Shown here: positions 31,461 through 45,250 of the stretch, piece after piece | Layout of the letters: every line of letters starts with the position of its first letter | How positions within the stretch are numbered: position 1 is the first letter of the stretch | Notes under the pieces: generated by a model | Databases searched by the model: none | What the model was told of the DNA's origin: nothing | Seen by the model: the letters and a program-made list of their open reading frames with translations, nothing else | Assembly (NCBI RefSeq): GCF_007176755.1 | Contig: NZ_BJTV01000017.1 | Location: 62,001 to 126,000 of the forward strand | DNA from: Streptomyces sp. 1-11 | GTDB taxonomy: Bacteria > Actinomycetota > Actinomycetes > Streptomycetales > Streptomycetaceae | DNA: 64,000 nucleotides | Direction of reading: 5' to 3' | Position numbers and translations under genes: made by a program

Positions 31461-33608
31461 TCAGCCGATGTCCGGCGGGTCGATCCGCACCCGCACCGGC
31501 TCGCCGCCGCCCCGCGCCATCCGCGCGGCCTGGGCCGTCTTCAGGGCGGCGGCCAGCGCGGACCCGCTGCCGGGGGGCACCCGTATCAGCGCCCGCTCCC
31601 AGTGCTCGCCGGGCGGGGGCGCACCGGGCCTGCGGGGCCTGCCCGGCGGGGTGGCTGGCACCGGCACCGGACCCAGTACCTCGGCGTCCGCGGGCAGTTC
31701 GACGGTCCCGAGGAACTCGGCGACGGCCTCGGCCGTCCCCGACACGGCCGCCATCCGCGACACCGGCGGGAAGCCCAGCTCGGCCCGCTCCGCCAGTTCC
31801 CGCACCGCATGGCCCACGGGGTCCCAGCGCACCAGCGCCTGCACGGGGCGCAGGGTCGGTTCGGCCACCACGACCACGGTGCCCCGCTCGCTCTGCGGCC
31901 GCACGAGCGCCCCGGCGGCGATCCACCGGCGCAGCGCGTCCTCACCGGCCCGTAGGTCGGGCCGCCCGAGCATGGCCCAGCCGTCCAGCAGCAGCGCGGC
32001 CGCGTAGCCGCCCTCGGCGACGGGCTCGGCACCGGGCGTGCTGACCACCAGCGCGGGCGTGTCCGGCACCGTGTCCAGCACGTGCTCGCGCCCCGATGTG
32101 CGCACCGGTACGGCGGGGAAGGCCCGCCCCAGTTCCTCGGCGGTCCGCCGCGCCCCCACGACCTGGGCCCGCAGCCTGAAGCCGCCGCACTCCGGGCAGT
32201 GCCAGGACCCCTCCTCGCGCCCGCACCAGCCGCAGTGCGGCGCGCCGGCGTCCCGGGCCTCCAGCGGCCCCGAGCAGTGCCGGCACCGGGCGGGCGCCCG
32301 GCACTGGGCGCACGCCATGCGCGGCACGTAACCGCGCCGGGGCACCTGCACCAGCACCGGGCCGTGCCGCAGTCCCTCCCGGACCGCCTGCCAGGCGAGC
32401 GTGGGCAGCCGGGCGGCGCGGGCGGCCTCGTCGCGGGCGAGATCCTCGTCCCCGACCGTGCGGACGAGCGGGGCGGCCCCCCGGACCTGCTCCCGGCCCG
32501 CCACCAGGGGCCGTGCCCAGCCGCTCTCGACGAGCTGGGCGGCTTCGACCGTGCAGCTCCAACCGCCGAGCAGGAAGGCGCACTTGTCGAGGGAGGCGCG
32601 CAGCAGCAGCACATCGCGGGCGTGCGGCTGGGGGGCGTGCTGCTCGCTGTGGCTGTCGTCCCCGTCGTCCCAGACGGCGACGAGCCCGAGATCCCGTACC
32701 GGAGCGAACATCGCCGCCCGGGTGCCGACGACGGCGCGCACCGACCCGCGCCGCACCGCGAGCCACTGCGCGTACCGCTTCTCGGGGCCCGCGTCGGCGG
32801 TGAGCAGGACGTGGCGGCCCTCGCCGAGCAGCGCGGTGAGGGCGGCGTCGACGCGTGCGGCGGCCCGCCCGTCCGGTACGACCACGAGCGCGCCGCGCCC
32901 CGAGGCGAGCGTGGCGGCGACGGCCCGGGCCAGTTCGTCGCTCCACCGCGGGCCCGGCAGGGCGTTCCACACGGCGCGCGGGGCGGCGCCGGCGGCCAGC
33001 GAGCCGAGGAAGACGGCGCCGTGCTCGTACCGCGTCCAGGAGCCCGGCTCCGGGGCCGGTGGCGGGGGCAGCGGGGCGGGTGACGGCCGCCGCTCGGCGC
33101 GCGCGCTGCGCGGCGGCACGGCGAGCTGCAGCACGTCGGCCAGGCTCCCCGCGTACCGGTCGGCGACGGCCCGGGCGAGCCCCAGCAGCTCCTCGCCGAG
33201 CACGGGCTCGGGCGACACCACCTGGGCGAGGGCGGCCAGCGGTCCCGGGTAGTCGGACTCGGCCCGCCGCTCGACGATGAACCCGTCGATCAGCCCGCCG
33301 CCCTCGCGCCGCCCCTCGCGCACGCGCCCCCGTCCGGCGCCGAACCGCACCCGCACCCTGACCCCAGGCTGCGCCTCGGCGTCCAGCTCCTCGGGCACCG
33401 CGTAGTCGAAGTACCGGTCGAGGTGGAGCACGCCCTTGTCGACGAGCACCCGCGCCACCGGCAGGTCCCCGGCCAGCGCGGCGCCCCGCCAGGTCCGCGG
33501 CTTGGCCCGGGGCACCTTGGCCTCCCGCACGCTCTCCCGGATGAGCGCGAGCTGCTCCGGCGGCGCACCTTCGGCCCCGCCGTCCCCCACACCGTTCTCG
33601 CTGCTCAC
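31461..33608 (-). CDS. priA: Actinobacterial PriA homologue lacking helicase motifs
   Basis: A 715-residue primosomal protein N' homologue. The N-terminal DNA-binding part (VARVLVDKGVLHLDRYFDYAV) and the two-zinc module are intact: CAQC, CRHC, CGWC and CPEC, eight cysteines at about 424-466. In the ATPase part the Walker A GxTGSGKT is absent (region LGSLAAGAAPRAVWNALPG) and the DEEH box reads WDDGDDSH. Actinobacterial PriA is known for this loss and is thought not to be an active helicase; a replication-restart scaffold role is inferred. GTG 33608 is likelier than GTG 33632. Confidence 0.9.
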   Translation of the reverse strand: MSSENGVGDGGAEGAPPEQLALIRESVREAKVPRAKPRTWRGAALAGDLPVARVLVDKGVLHLDRYFDYAVPEELDAEAQPGVRVRVRFGAGRGRVREGRREGGGLIDGFIVERRAESDYPGPLAALAQVVSPEPVLGEELLGLARAVADRYAGSLADVLQLAVPPRSARAERRPSPAPLPPPPAPEPGSWTRYEHGAVFLGSLAAGAAPRAVWNALPGPRWSDELARAVAATLASGRGALVVVPDGRAAARVDAALTALLGEGRHVLLTADAGPEKRYAQWLAVRRGSVRAVVGTRAAMFAPVRDLGLVAVWDDGDDSHSEQHAPQPHARDVLLLRASLDKCAFLLGGWSCTVEAAQLVESGWARPLVAGREQVRGAAPLVRTVGDEDLARDEAARAARLPTLAWQAVREGLRHGPVLVQVPRRGYVPRMACAQCRAPARCRHCSGPLEARDAGAPHCGWCGREEGSWHCPECGGFRLRAQVVGARRTAEELGRAFPAVPVRTSGREHVLDTVPDTPALVVSTPGAEPVAEGGYAAALLLDGWAMLGRPDLRAGEDALRRWIAAGALVRPQSERGTVVVVAEPTLRPVQALVRWDPVGHAVRELAERAELGFPPVSRMAAVSGTAEAVAEFLGTVELPADAEVLGPVPVPATPPGRPRRPGAPPPGEHWERALIRVPPGSGSALAAALKTAQAARMARGGGEPVRVRIDPPDIG

Positions 33609-33740
33609 GCTTGCATTCTTACCAAACGCCACCGACAACCGGCGTCCGGGCGGGCCCAGTCCCCGGAGCGGGCGCCGCCGTCGGCGGCAGAGCGGTCGTC
33701 GGCGCCGCGGCCGTCGGCGGTGCGGGAGCGCCGGACACGC

Positions 33741-33780
33741 GCCGAGGCCCGGCCTCCCCACGGGGAAGCCGGGCCTCGGC
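33741..33780 (-). terminator. metK terminator
   Basis: A 13-bp perfect stem, arms 33741-33753 and 33768-33780, whose 14-nt loop contains CCCC and GGGG that can pair as well. It lies 18 bp after the metK stop codon. Confidence 0.8.
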
Positions 33781-33798
33781 GGACGAGCGGGACGGGAA

Positions 33799-35007
33799 CT
33801 ACAGGCCCGCGGCGTTGCGCAGGGCCTCCACGCGGTCCGTGCGCTCCCAGGTGAAGTCGGGCAGCTCACGGCCGAAGTGGCCGTACGCGGCGGTCTGGGC
33901 GTAGATCGGGCGCAGCAGGTCGAGGTCGCGGATGATCGCGGCCGGGCGAAGGTCGAAGACCTCGTCGATCGCCTTCTCGATCTTCTCGTGGTCGATCTTG
34001 GCGGTGCCGAAGGTCTCCACGAACAGGCCCACCGGCTCGGCCTTGCCGATGGCGTAGGCGACCTGGACCTCGCACCGCGAGGCCAGGCCCGCGGCCACGA
34101 CGTTCTTGGCGACCCAGCGCATGGCGTAGGCGGCGGAGCGGTCGACCTTGGACGGGTCCTTGCCGGAGAAGGCGCCGCCGCCGTGGCGGGCCATGCCGCC
34201 GTAGGTGTCGATGATGATCTTGCGGCCGGTCAGGCCGGCGTCGCCCATGGGGCCGCCGATCTCGAAACGGCCGGTCGGGTTGACCAGCAGCCGGTAGCCC
34301 TCGGTGTCCAGCTTGATGCCGTCCTCCAGGAGCGCCTTCAGCTCCGGCTCGACGACGAACTCGCGGATGTCGGGAGCGAGCAGCGACTCGAGGTCGATGT
34401 CGGAGGCGTGCTGGGAGGAGACCACGACCGTGTCGAGGCGGACGGCCTTGTCGCCGTCGTACTCGATGGTGACCTGCGTCTTGCCGTCGGGGCGCAGGTA
34501 GGGGATGGTGCCGTTCTTGCGGACCTCGGAGAGCCGCTTCGACAGGCGGTGCGCCAGGAAGACCGGCAGCGGCATCAGGGTCGGCGTCTCGTCCGAGGCG
34601 TAGCCGAACATCAGGCCCTGGTCGCCGGCGCCCTGCTTGTCGAGCTCGTCCTCGTCGCCCTCGACCCGGGACTCGTAGGCCGTGTCGACGCCCTGCGCGA
34701 TGTCCGGGGACTGCGCGCCGATGGAGACCGAGACGCCGCAGGAGGCTCCGTCGAAGCCCTTCTTGGAGGAGTCGTAGCCGATCTCGAGGATCTTGTTGCG
34801 GACCAGGGTCGCGATGTCCGCGTAGGCCTTGGTCGTCACCTCGCCGGCCACGTGCACCAGGCCGGTGGTGATCAGCGTCTCCACGGCGACGCGCGAGGAG
34901 GGGTCCTCGCGCAGGAGCGCGTCGAGGATGGTGTCGCTGATCTGGTCAGCGATCTTGTCGGGGTGACCCTCGGTCACGGACTCCGAGGTGAACAGGCGAC
35001 GGGACAC
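33799..35007 (-). CDS. metK: S-adenosylmethionine synthetase
   Basis: A 402-residue methionine adenosyltransferase making SAM from methionine and ATP. Signatures: RLFTSESVTEGHPDKIADQI, the hexapeptide GAGDQG, the P-loop-like GGGAFSGKDPSKVDRS, and DTYGG. It starts with GTG 35007, with GGGAG 6-10 nt upstream; the 21 extra codons upstream are not conserved. SAM supply is important for antibiotic production in Streptomyces (known of the genus). A 296-bp space separates it from coaBC; I see no SAM riboswitch in it. Confidence 0.97.
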   Translation of the reverse strand: MSRRLFTSESVTEGHPDKIADQISDTILDALLREDPSSRVAVETLITTGLVHVAGEVTTKAYADIATLVRNKILEIGYDSSKKGFDGASCGVSVSIGAQSPDIAQGVDTAYESRVEGDEDELDKQGAGDQGLMFGYASDETPTLMPLPVFLAHRLSKRLSEVRKNGTIPYLRPDGKTQVTIEYDGDKAVRLDTVVVSSQHASDIDLESLLAPDIREFVVEPELKALLEDGIKLDTEGYRLLVNPTGRFEIGGPMGDAGLTGRKIIIDTYGGMARHGGGAFSGKDPSKVDRSAAYAMRWVAKNVVAAGLASRCEVQVAYAIGKAEPVGLFVETFGTAKIDHEKIEKAIDEVFDLRPAAIIRDLDLLRPIYAQTAAYGHFGRELPDFTWERTDRVEALRNAAGL

Positions 35008-35303
35008 AACGCTCCCTGGGGTTGCAGCGGCTGCTGGCTGATCATTGGCGGACCACGCGGGGGGCTGCACCCGACGTCGTCCGAGAACAGTTTATCGGTC
35101 GCACTCGGCCGCCGGCCCACGTGTCTCGCCACTCGGGAGCGCTGTGACCTGCGGCACGGGCATTCTGCACAATGCCGAGCGGCCTTGGCCAGGCCCGCCA
35201 CGCGTCATTGTCGGGCCGAAAACCGATGTCGCGCGGCCGGACCAGAAGGGCCCGGACGGCCGAACCGGGCCGCGCCCGGACGGCGCAACGGGGGGCGGCC
35301 CGG

Positions 35304-36509
35304 TCAGCCCAGGCGGGCGGCCACCAGGTCCCAGACGACGTCCGCGAGGTCCTCCTTGGGCCCGTGCGGCACGGGAGTCTCGCTCCCGTCGGCGCCCAGG
35401 ACCACGGCCTCGTTCTCCTCGGAGCCGAACGTCTTGCGCTCCCCCACCTCGTTGACGACGAGGAGGTCGCAGCCCTTGCGGGCGAGCTTGGCGCGGCCGT
35501 TGGCGAGCACGTCGTCGGTCTCCGCGGCGAAGCCGACGACGACCTGCGCGGGGCGGGCGCGCTCGGCCGAGATCTCCGCGAGGATGTCCGGATTCCGCAC
35601 CAGGGCGATGGGGGCGGGCTCCTGGTCGTCCTTCTTCTTGATCTTCCCGGCCGCGTAGGCGGCGGGGCGGAAGTCGGCGACCGCGGCGGCCATGACCACG
35701 GCGTCGGCGTCTGCCGCCGCCTTCAGGACGGCCTCGCGGAGCTGGACGGCGGTGCCCACCGGGACGACGTCGACGCCGGCCGGATCGGGCAGCCCGGTGT
35801 TGGCGGCGATCAGCGTGACACGGGCGCCGCGGGCGGCCGCGGTGCGGGCGAGGGCGTAGCCCTGCTTGCCGGAGGAGCGGTTGCCGAGGAAGCGGACCGG
35901 GTCGAGGGGCTCGCGGGTGCCGCCGGCCGAGACCACGACGTGCCGTCCCTGGAGGTCGGGCGCCTGGGCGCCCCGGGCCAGCACCCGGCGGCACACCTCG
36001 AAGATCTCCACCGGGTCGGGCAGCCGGCCCTTTCCGGTGTCGACCCCGGTCAGGCGGCCCACCGCGGGCTCGATGACGACGGCGCCGCGGCGGCGCAGCG
36101 TGGCCACGTTCTCCTGGGTGGCGGGGTGCTCCCACATCTCCGTGTGCATGGCCGGGGCGAAGACGACCGGGCAGCGGGCGGTGAGCAGGGTGTTGGTCAG
36201 CAGGTCGCCCGCGAGGCCGTGGGCGGCCTTGGCGAGCGTGTCGGCGGTGGCCGGGGCCACGACGACCAGGTCGGCGTGCTGGCCGATGCGCACGTGCGGC
36301 ACCTCGTGCACGTCGTCCCAGACCTCCGTGGAGACCGGGTTGCCGGAGAGGGCGGACCAGGTGGCCGCGCCGACGAAGTGCAGCGCGGATGCGGTGGGCA
36401 CCACGCGCACGTCGTGACCGGACTCGGTGAACCGCCTCAGCACCTCACAGGCCTTGTACGCGGCGATGCCGCCGCTGACCCCCAGAACGACCCTCGGCTT
36501 GTCCACCAT
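35304..36509 (-). CDS. coaBC: Bifunctional phosphopantothenoylcysteine decarboxylase/synthetase
   Basis: A 401-residue fusion acting in coenzyme A synthesis. The N-terminal CoaC flavin decarboxylase domain (about 1-180) has GVSGGIAAYKACEVLRR and the catalytic region with PAMHTEMWEHPATQ. The C-terminal CoaB ligase domain (about 185-400) has SAGGTREPLDPVRFLGNRSSGK, then VVGFAAET and KLARKGCDLLVVNEV. It starts at ATG 36509 with GGGGAGAG directly upstream. It follows rpoZ and a terminator-like hairpin, so it may have its own promoter or partial read-through. Confidence 0.96.
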   Translation of the reverse strand: MVDKPRVVLGVSGGIAAYKACEVLRRFTESGHDVRVVPTASALHFVGAATWSALSGNPVSTEVWDDVHEVPHVRIGQHADLVVVAPATADTLAKAAHGLAGDLLTNTLLTARCPVVFAPAMHTEMWEHPATQENVATLRRRGAVVIEPAVGRLTGVDTGKGRLPDPVEIFEVCRRVLARGAQAPDLQGRHVVVSAGGTREPLDPVRFLGNRSSGKQGYALARTAAARGARVTLIAANTGLPDPAGVDVVPVGTAVQLREAVLKAAADADAVVMAAAVADFRPAAYAAGKIKKKDDQEPAPIALVRNPDILAEISAERARPAQVVVGFAAETDDVLANGRAKLARKGCDLLVVNEVGERKTFGSEENEAVVLGADGSETPVPHGPKEDLADVVWDLVAARLG

Positions 36510-36546
36510 CTCTCCCCGGCTCGGCAACGTACGGGTCCATCACACA

Positions 36547-36581
36547 CCACAGGCCCGGCAGTCGGACTGCCGGGCCTGTGG
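36547..36581 (-). terminator. Terminator after rpoZ
   Basis: A 14-bp perfect stem (36547-36560 with 36568-36581) and a 7-nt loop GTCGGAC lie between rpoZ and coaBC. It would end most gmk-rpoZ transcripts or attenuate coaBC. Confidence 0.75.
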
Positions 36582-36621
36582 ATGCGTCAAACCGCGATCT
36601 GAAAAGTACTACCGCGCGGTC

Positions 36622-36894
36622 CTACTGGGCGGGGCCCTCGATGGCCTCGGAGGTCAGCAGGCCGGCGTTGATCTCACGCAGGGCGATCGACAGCGGCTTC
36701 TCGTGCACGTGGGTGTCGACGAGCGGACCGACGTACTCGAGCAGGCCCTCGCCGAGCTGCGAGTAGTACGCGTTGATCTGACGGGCACGCTTGGCCGCGT
36801 AGATCACGAGGCTGTACTTCGAGTCGGTGGCCTCGAGAAGCTCGTCGATCGGCGGGTTGATGATGCCCTCGGGCGCGGTGATGGAAGAGGACAC
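36622..36894 (-). CDS. rpoZ: RNA polymerase omega subunit
   Basis: A 90-residue omega subunit that helps assemble RNA polymerase around the beta' subunit. Conserved elements: PPIDELLEATDSKYSLVIYAAKRARQIN and the C-terminal KPLSIALREINAG. It starts with GTG 36894 (MSSSITAPEG). It follows gmk by 75 nt, a pairing conserved in many bacteria. Confidence 0.97.
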   Translation of the reverse strand: MSSSITAPEGIINPPIDELLEATDSKYSLVIYAAKRARQINAYYSQLGEGLLEYVGPLVDTHVHEKPLSIALREINAGLLTSEAIEGPAQ

Positions 36895-36969
36895 GCTCTA
36901 CCTTCCGATGGATGGGAAAGAATCAGTCGGTGCGGCCGGCCCGTGTGCACCTGGGTGCGGCGGCCACGA

Positions 36970-37563
36970 TCACACGACGTCCATCAAGGCTAGCAGCTCG
37001 CGGGCCACGTCCTCGACGGAGGTGTTGACCAGGGTCTCGTCGAACTCCGGCTCGGCCGCCAGCTCGGTCTTCGCCGCGTCCAGACGACGCTCGATGACCT
37101 CGGGCGGTTCGGTCCCCCGGCCGGTCAGTCTGCGCACCAGCTCCTCCCAGGAGGGCGGGGCCAGGAACACGAGCTGGGCGTCGGTCATGGAGTCGCGGAC
37201 CTGCCGGGCGCCCTGGAGGTCGATCTCCAGCAGCACCGGCTCGCCGTTCTCCAGCCGCTCCTGCACGGCCGCGCGGGGCGTGCCGTAGCGGTTGCCGGCG
37301 AACTCGGCCCACTCCAGCAGCTCGCCGTTGGCGATCAGCTTGTCCATCTCGTCGTCGGTGACGAAGAAGTAGTGGACTCCGTGCTGCTCGCCGGGGCGCG
37401 GCTTGCGGGTGGTCGCGGACACCGAGAGCCAGACCTCGGGATGTTCTTTGCGCATATGGGCGACGACCGTGCTCTTGCCGACCCCGGAGGGGCCGGAGAG
37501 CACGGTCAGCCGCGGACGTGCGTCCGGGGGCACGGGGGTCGTCCCCCGGGGTGTTACAGCCAT
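36970..37563 (-). CDS. gmk: Guanylate kinase
   Basis: A 197-residue kinase converting GMP to GDP. The P-loop GPSGVGKSTV lies near residues 22-31; SVSATTRKPRPGEQHGVHYFFV is the GMP-binding part, and LLEIDLQGARQVR follows. ATG 37563 (MAVTPRGTTP) is chosen; the upstream frame reads into the mihF-gmk gap. It belongs to the mihF-gmk-rpoZ cluster. Confidence 0.97.
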   Translation of the reverse strand: MAVTPRGTTPVPPDARPRLTVLSGPSGVGKSTVVAHMRKEHPEVWLSVSATTRKPRPGEQHGVHYFFVTDDEMDKLIANGELLEWAEFAGNRYGTPRAAVQERLENGEPVLLEIDLQGARQVRDSMTDAQLVFLAPPSWEELVRRLTGRGTEPPEVIERRLDAAKTELAAEPEFDETLVNTSVEDVARELLALMDVV

Positions 37564-37624
37564 GCAGCGATTATTCCAGCAATCCCGCGGTGCCCGGGAC
37601 TCCCGGTTCGGCGGGGGACCGGGC

Positions 37625-37948
37625 TCAGGACCCGGTGCTGCCGAACTCACGCTCCAGGGAGGCGATCTGGTTGGAGCCGAGACCGCGCACGCGGCGGCTC
37701 TCGGAGATGCCCAGACGCTCCATGATCTGCTTGGCGCGGACCTTGCCCACGCCCGGCAGGGACTCGAGCAGGGCGGAGACCTTCATCTTGCCGATGACGT
37801 CGTTCTCCTGGCCCTGCTTGATGACCTCGTGCAGGGAGGCGCCGGAGTGCTTGAGTCGATTCTTGACCTCGGCCCGCTCCCGGCGAGCCGCGGCGGCCTT
37901 TTCGAGCGCGGCTGCGCGCTGTTCAGGGGTAAGGGGCGGAAGAGCCAC
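37625..37948 (-). CDS. mihF: Integration host factor-like nucleoid protein (sIHF/MihF)
   Basis: A 107-residue nucleoid-associated protein of the actinobacterial IHF group (mIHF/sIHF), unrelated in fold to the HU/IHF dimers. It has a long basic N-terminal helix (ALEKAAAARRERAEVKNRLK) and a helix-two-turn-helix DNA-binding domain, SLPGVGKVRAKQIMERLGIS. sIHF of S. coelicolor bends DNA and affects development and antibiotic production (established knowledge). I start at GTG 37948, which gives the known length; the frame upstream is a shadow. Confidence 0.95.
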   Translation of the reverse strand: MALPPLTPEQRAAALEKAAAARRERAEVKNRLKHSGASLHEVIKQGQENDVIGKMKVSALLESLPGVGKVRAKQIMERLGISESRRVRGLGSNQIASLEREFGSTGS

Positions 37949-38248
37949 GCCTACGTCACCTCGGATGTCGAACTGTCGGATACGGACCGGTGAGGAACCT
38001 AGTCGCCCCACACCTGGGGAGCCACGAGCAACACGCTGCCCGTTCTCCCGCACTGTATGCGGGGGCGCGGGAGGTGGCCCCACTGCTCGGAGACTAGCGG
38101 GCAAGTCCGCCAGAGTCAGCGAGAACAGCGGAAAAGTACTGGTCAGCCGCCGCCAGGCCGGACATTTCAGACATACTGCCCTCGATTTGAGGATGTATTC
38201 ACCCTCGACCCGCCCGCCCGTCGTGCCCCCGGGCACCCGGCCGGGGGC
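37949..38248. other. Interval between mihF and pyrF
   Basis: About 300 bp holding the mihF promoter region and the 3' end of the pyr operon. A small hairpin GTGCCC/GGGCAC near 38223-38236 could end the pyr transcript. Read leftward, GTGAAT-18-CAGTAT (about 38202-38173) is a weak promoter candidate for mihF. No gene is seen. Confidence 0.4.
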
Positions 38249-39090
38249 TCAGCCGCCCGCGACGGCGGTGCGGATCTCCTCCGCGAAGCGTTCCGTGGCC
38301 GACCGCAGGGCCGCGACGCCGGGGCCCCGGCGCAGCACCCCCCGGCTGACGTTGGGGACCACGTTGCGCACCGCCGGCCCGAAGACCCGGGGGAGGTCGG
38401 CCGCGGTGGCTCCCTGCGCCCCGACACCGGGCGCCAGGAGCGGGCCGTTGATGCCGAGGTCGTACGAGGACAGGTCGCCCACCGTGGCGCCGACGACCGC
38501 CCCGAACGAGCCCAGCGGCTGCTCGCCGGCGTTCTCGGCGGCCAGGTGCGCCAGCATGGTGGCCCCCACGTCGCGTCCGTCGGCGCGCACCGCGTGCTGG
38601 ACCTCGGGGCCCTCCGGGTTGGAGGTCAGCGCCAGCACGAAGAGACCGGTGCCGCTCTCCCGGGCCAGCGCGACGGCCGGGCCGAGCGAGCCGTAGCCGA
38701 GGTAGGGCGAGACGGTCAGCGCGTCCGAGAACAGCGGGGAGTCCTTGTGCAGGTAGGCCTCCGCGTACCCGGCCATGGTCGAGCCGATGTCACCGCGCTT
38801 GGCGTCCATCACGACCAGCGTGCCGGCCGCGCGCGCCTCCTGCACCGTCCGCTCCAGGACGGCGACGCCGCGCGAGCCGAACCGCTCGAAGAACGCGCTC
38901 TGCGGCTTCATCACGGCGACCCGGTCGGCCACCGCCTCGACGACCGTGCGGCTGAACCGCTCCAGGCCGGCCACGTCGTCGGCCAGGCCCCATTCGACGA
39001 GCAGCGAGGCGTGCGGGTCGATGCCCACGCACAGCGGCCCGCGCTCGTCCATCGCGCGGCGCAGGCGGGCGCCGAAGGGCTCACAAGCCG

Positions 39091-39094
<4 letters not shown>
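38249..39094 (-). CDS. pyrF: Orotidine 5'-phosphate decarboxylase (mycobacterial-type)
   Basis: A 281-residue decarboxylase making UMP, the last step of the pathway. It is of the longer class also seen in Mycobacterium and Myxococcus: PLCVGIDPHASLLVEWGL, VMKPQSAFFERFGSRG and the catalytic VVMDAKRGDIGSTM (Asp-Lys-Asp charge network). ATG 39094 overlaps the pyrD stop by four bases. It is the last gene of the pyrimidine operon. Confidence 0.96.
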
Positions 39095-40197
<1,103 letters not shown>

Positions 40198-40211
40198 GGT
40201 GTCCTCGTGAA

Positions 40212-40241
40212 GAGGGGGACACCGTTTCCGGTGTCCCCCTC
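40212..40241 (-). other. 13-bp GAAA-tetraloop hairpin between carB and pyrD
   Basis: Arms 40212-40224 and 40229-40241 are perfect complements. On the transcript the loop reads GAAA, a stable GNRA tetraloop. It is inside the operon, 8 nt after the carB stop and just upstream of the pyrD ribosome site, with no T tract. It may be an mRNA stabiliser, processing site or partial attenuator. Confidence 0.6.
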
Positions 40242-40249
40242 CTCGGCTG

Positions 40250-43550
<3,301 letters not shown>

Positions 43551-43558
<8 letters not shown>

Positions 43559-44693
43559 GCTGGCCCTCCATCAGGGAAACGAAGCGGTCGAACAGGTAGG
43601 CGGCGTCGTGCGGACCGGCTGCCGCTTCGGGGTGGTACTGGACGGAGAAGGCCGGCTGGTCGAGCAGCTGCAGCCCCTCCACCACGTTGTCGTTCAGGCA
43701 GACGTGCGAGACCTCGGCGCGGCCGAACTTCGTCTCGCTGACCTTGTCGAGCGGCGCGTCCACGGCGAAGCCGTGGTTGTGCGCGGTGACCTCGACCTTG
43801 CCGGTCGTACGGTCCTGGACCGGCTGGTTGATGCCCCGGTGGCCGTACTTCAGCTTGTAGGTGCCGAAGCCGAGGGCGCGGCCGAGGATCTGGTTGCCGA
43901 AGCAGATGCCGAACAGCGGCGTCCGGCGCTCCAGGACGGCGGACATCAGCGCGACGGGGCCGTCGGCGGTGGCCGGGTCGCCGGGGCCGTTGGAGAAGAA
44001 GACGCCGTCGGGCTCGACGGCGAAGACGTCGTCGGGCGTGGCGGTGGCGGGCAGCACGTGCACCTCGATGCCGCGCTCGGCCATGCGGTGCGGGGTCATG
44101 CCTTTGATGCCGAGGTCGATGGCGGCGACGGTGAACCGCTTCTCGCCGACCGCCGGGACGACGTAGGCCTCCTTGGTCGCGACCTCCTCGTAGAGGCTCG
44201 CGCCCTTCATGTGCGGCTGGGTGCGCACGCGCTCGACCAGCTCGGCCTCGCCGGCGAGCGCCTCGCCGGAGAAGATGCCGGCGCGCATCGAGCCGCGCTC
44301 GCGCAGGTGGCGGGTGAGCGCGCGGGTGTCGATCCCGGAGATGCCGACCACGCCCTGCGCGACCAGCTCGTCGTCCAGGGACCGCTTGGCGCGCCAGTTG
44401 GACGGCACGCGCGCGGGGTCGCGCACGACGTACCCGGAGACCCAGATGCGCCGGGACTCGTCGTCCTCGTCGTTCCAGCCGGTGTTGCCGATCTGCGGGG
44501 CGGTCGCGACGACGATCTGGCGGTCGTAGGACGGGTCGGTGAGGGTTTCCTGGTAACCGGTCATGCCGGTGGAGAACACGGCCTCGCCGAAGGTCTCCCC
44601 CACGGCCCCGTAGGCGCGGCCGCGGAAGGCGCGGCCGTCCTCCAGGACGAGTACGGCGGGAACCTTCGCGGCTCCCCTGGTGGAGGTCGTCAT
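43551..44693 (-). CDS. carA: Carbamoyl-phosphate synthase small subunit (glutamine amidotransferase)
   Basis: A 380-residue subunit that hydrolyses glutamine and channels ammonia to CarB. The N-terminal CPSase_sm domain (LVLEDGRAFRGRAYGA, STGMTGYQETLTDPSY) is followed by a class I amidotransferase domain with nucleophile Cys in LFGICFGNQILGRALG and His-Glu in QYHPEAAAGPHD. ATG 44693 overlaps the stop of the upstream membrane gene (44690-44693). Confidence 0.97.
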
Positions 44694-45250
44694 CGTGCGC
44701 CTTCCGTGTCGTTGATCATCTTGTTCAGGGTGTCGACCCACTCGGTGTGCTCGGCCGCGTGGTCGGAGCGGAAACCGGAGTCGATGAGCTTGTCGCCCAG
44801 CTCCCAGGTCACCACCAGCAGTCCGCCCTCGGTGAGGACCTTGCCGGCGATGCCCTTGTCGAGCCGGGCGCCGCGCAGCGCGGCCGCGGGGACGAAGAAG
44901 TCGTTCGCTCCGGGGCGCTCGACCTCCAGACCCGCGTCGGTCAGGGTGAGCTCGGCCCGGCTGCGGGTGCCGAGGCCGTGGGCCACGATGCGGTCCAGCC
45001 ACTGTCCGGCGGTGGTGGAGCCGTGGTAGCGGCCGCTCATGCTCAGTCTCACCGGCCCGGCGGCCTCCGGCGCGCCGGGCGGGGCGGGCAGGTCGCTCTG
45101 GAGGGTGCCGCGCCACTTCCAGCCCTCGCGCATCAGCCAGTACACGAGCGCGACGAAGAGGGCGAGTCCGACGAGCCAGCCGATGCGGGCGCCCCAGTCG
45201 GTGACCTCGGCCGACTTCTTCGCCTCGGCCAGCAGGATTACAGGTGTCAC
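44690..45250 (-). CDS. PH-like membrane protein of the pyr operon
   Basis: A 186-residue protein of unknown function conserved between pyrC and carA in actinobacteria (as I recall, the same place as Rv1382). It has one membrane segment (about 24-40, IGWLVGLALFVALVYWL) and a PH-like C-terminal domain (about 75-165, with AGLEVERPGANDFFVPAAALRGARL). It starts with GTG 45250 overlapping the pyrC stop (GTGA) and overlaps carA at its end, so it is translationally coupled to both. A role in anchoring or tuning the pathway is only a guess. Confidence 0.88.
   Translation of the reverse strand: MTPVILLAEAKKSAEVTDWGARIGWLVGLALFVALVYWLMREGWKWRGTLQSDLPAPPGAPEAAGPVRLSMSGRYHGSTTAGQWLDRIVAHGLGTRSRAELTLTDAGLEVERPGANDFFVPAAALRGARLDKGIAGKVLTEGGLLVVTWELGDKLIDSGFRSDHAAEHTEWVDTLNKMINDTEGAR

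Noticed and set aside
35008..35303. SAM riboswitch upstream of metK
   Set aside because: I looked for SAM-I and SAM-IV core elements on the minus strand and found none, only ordinary GC-rich leader.
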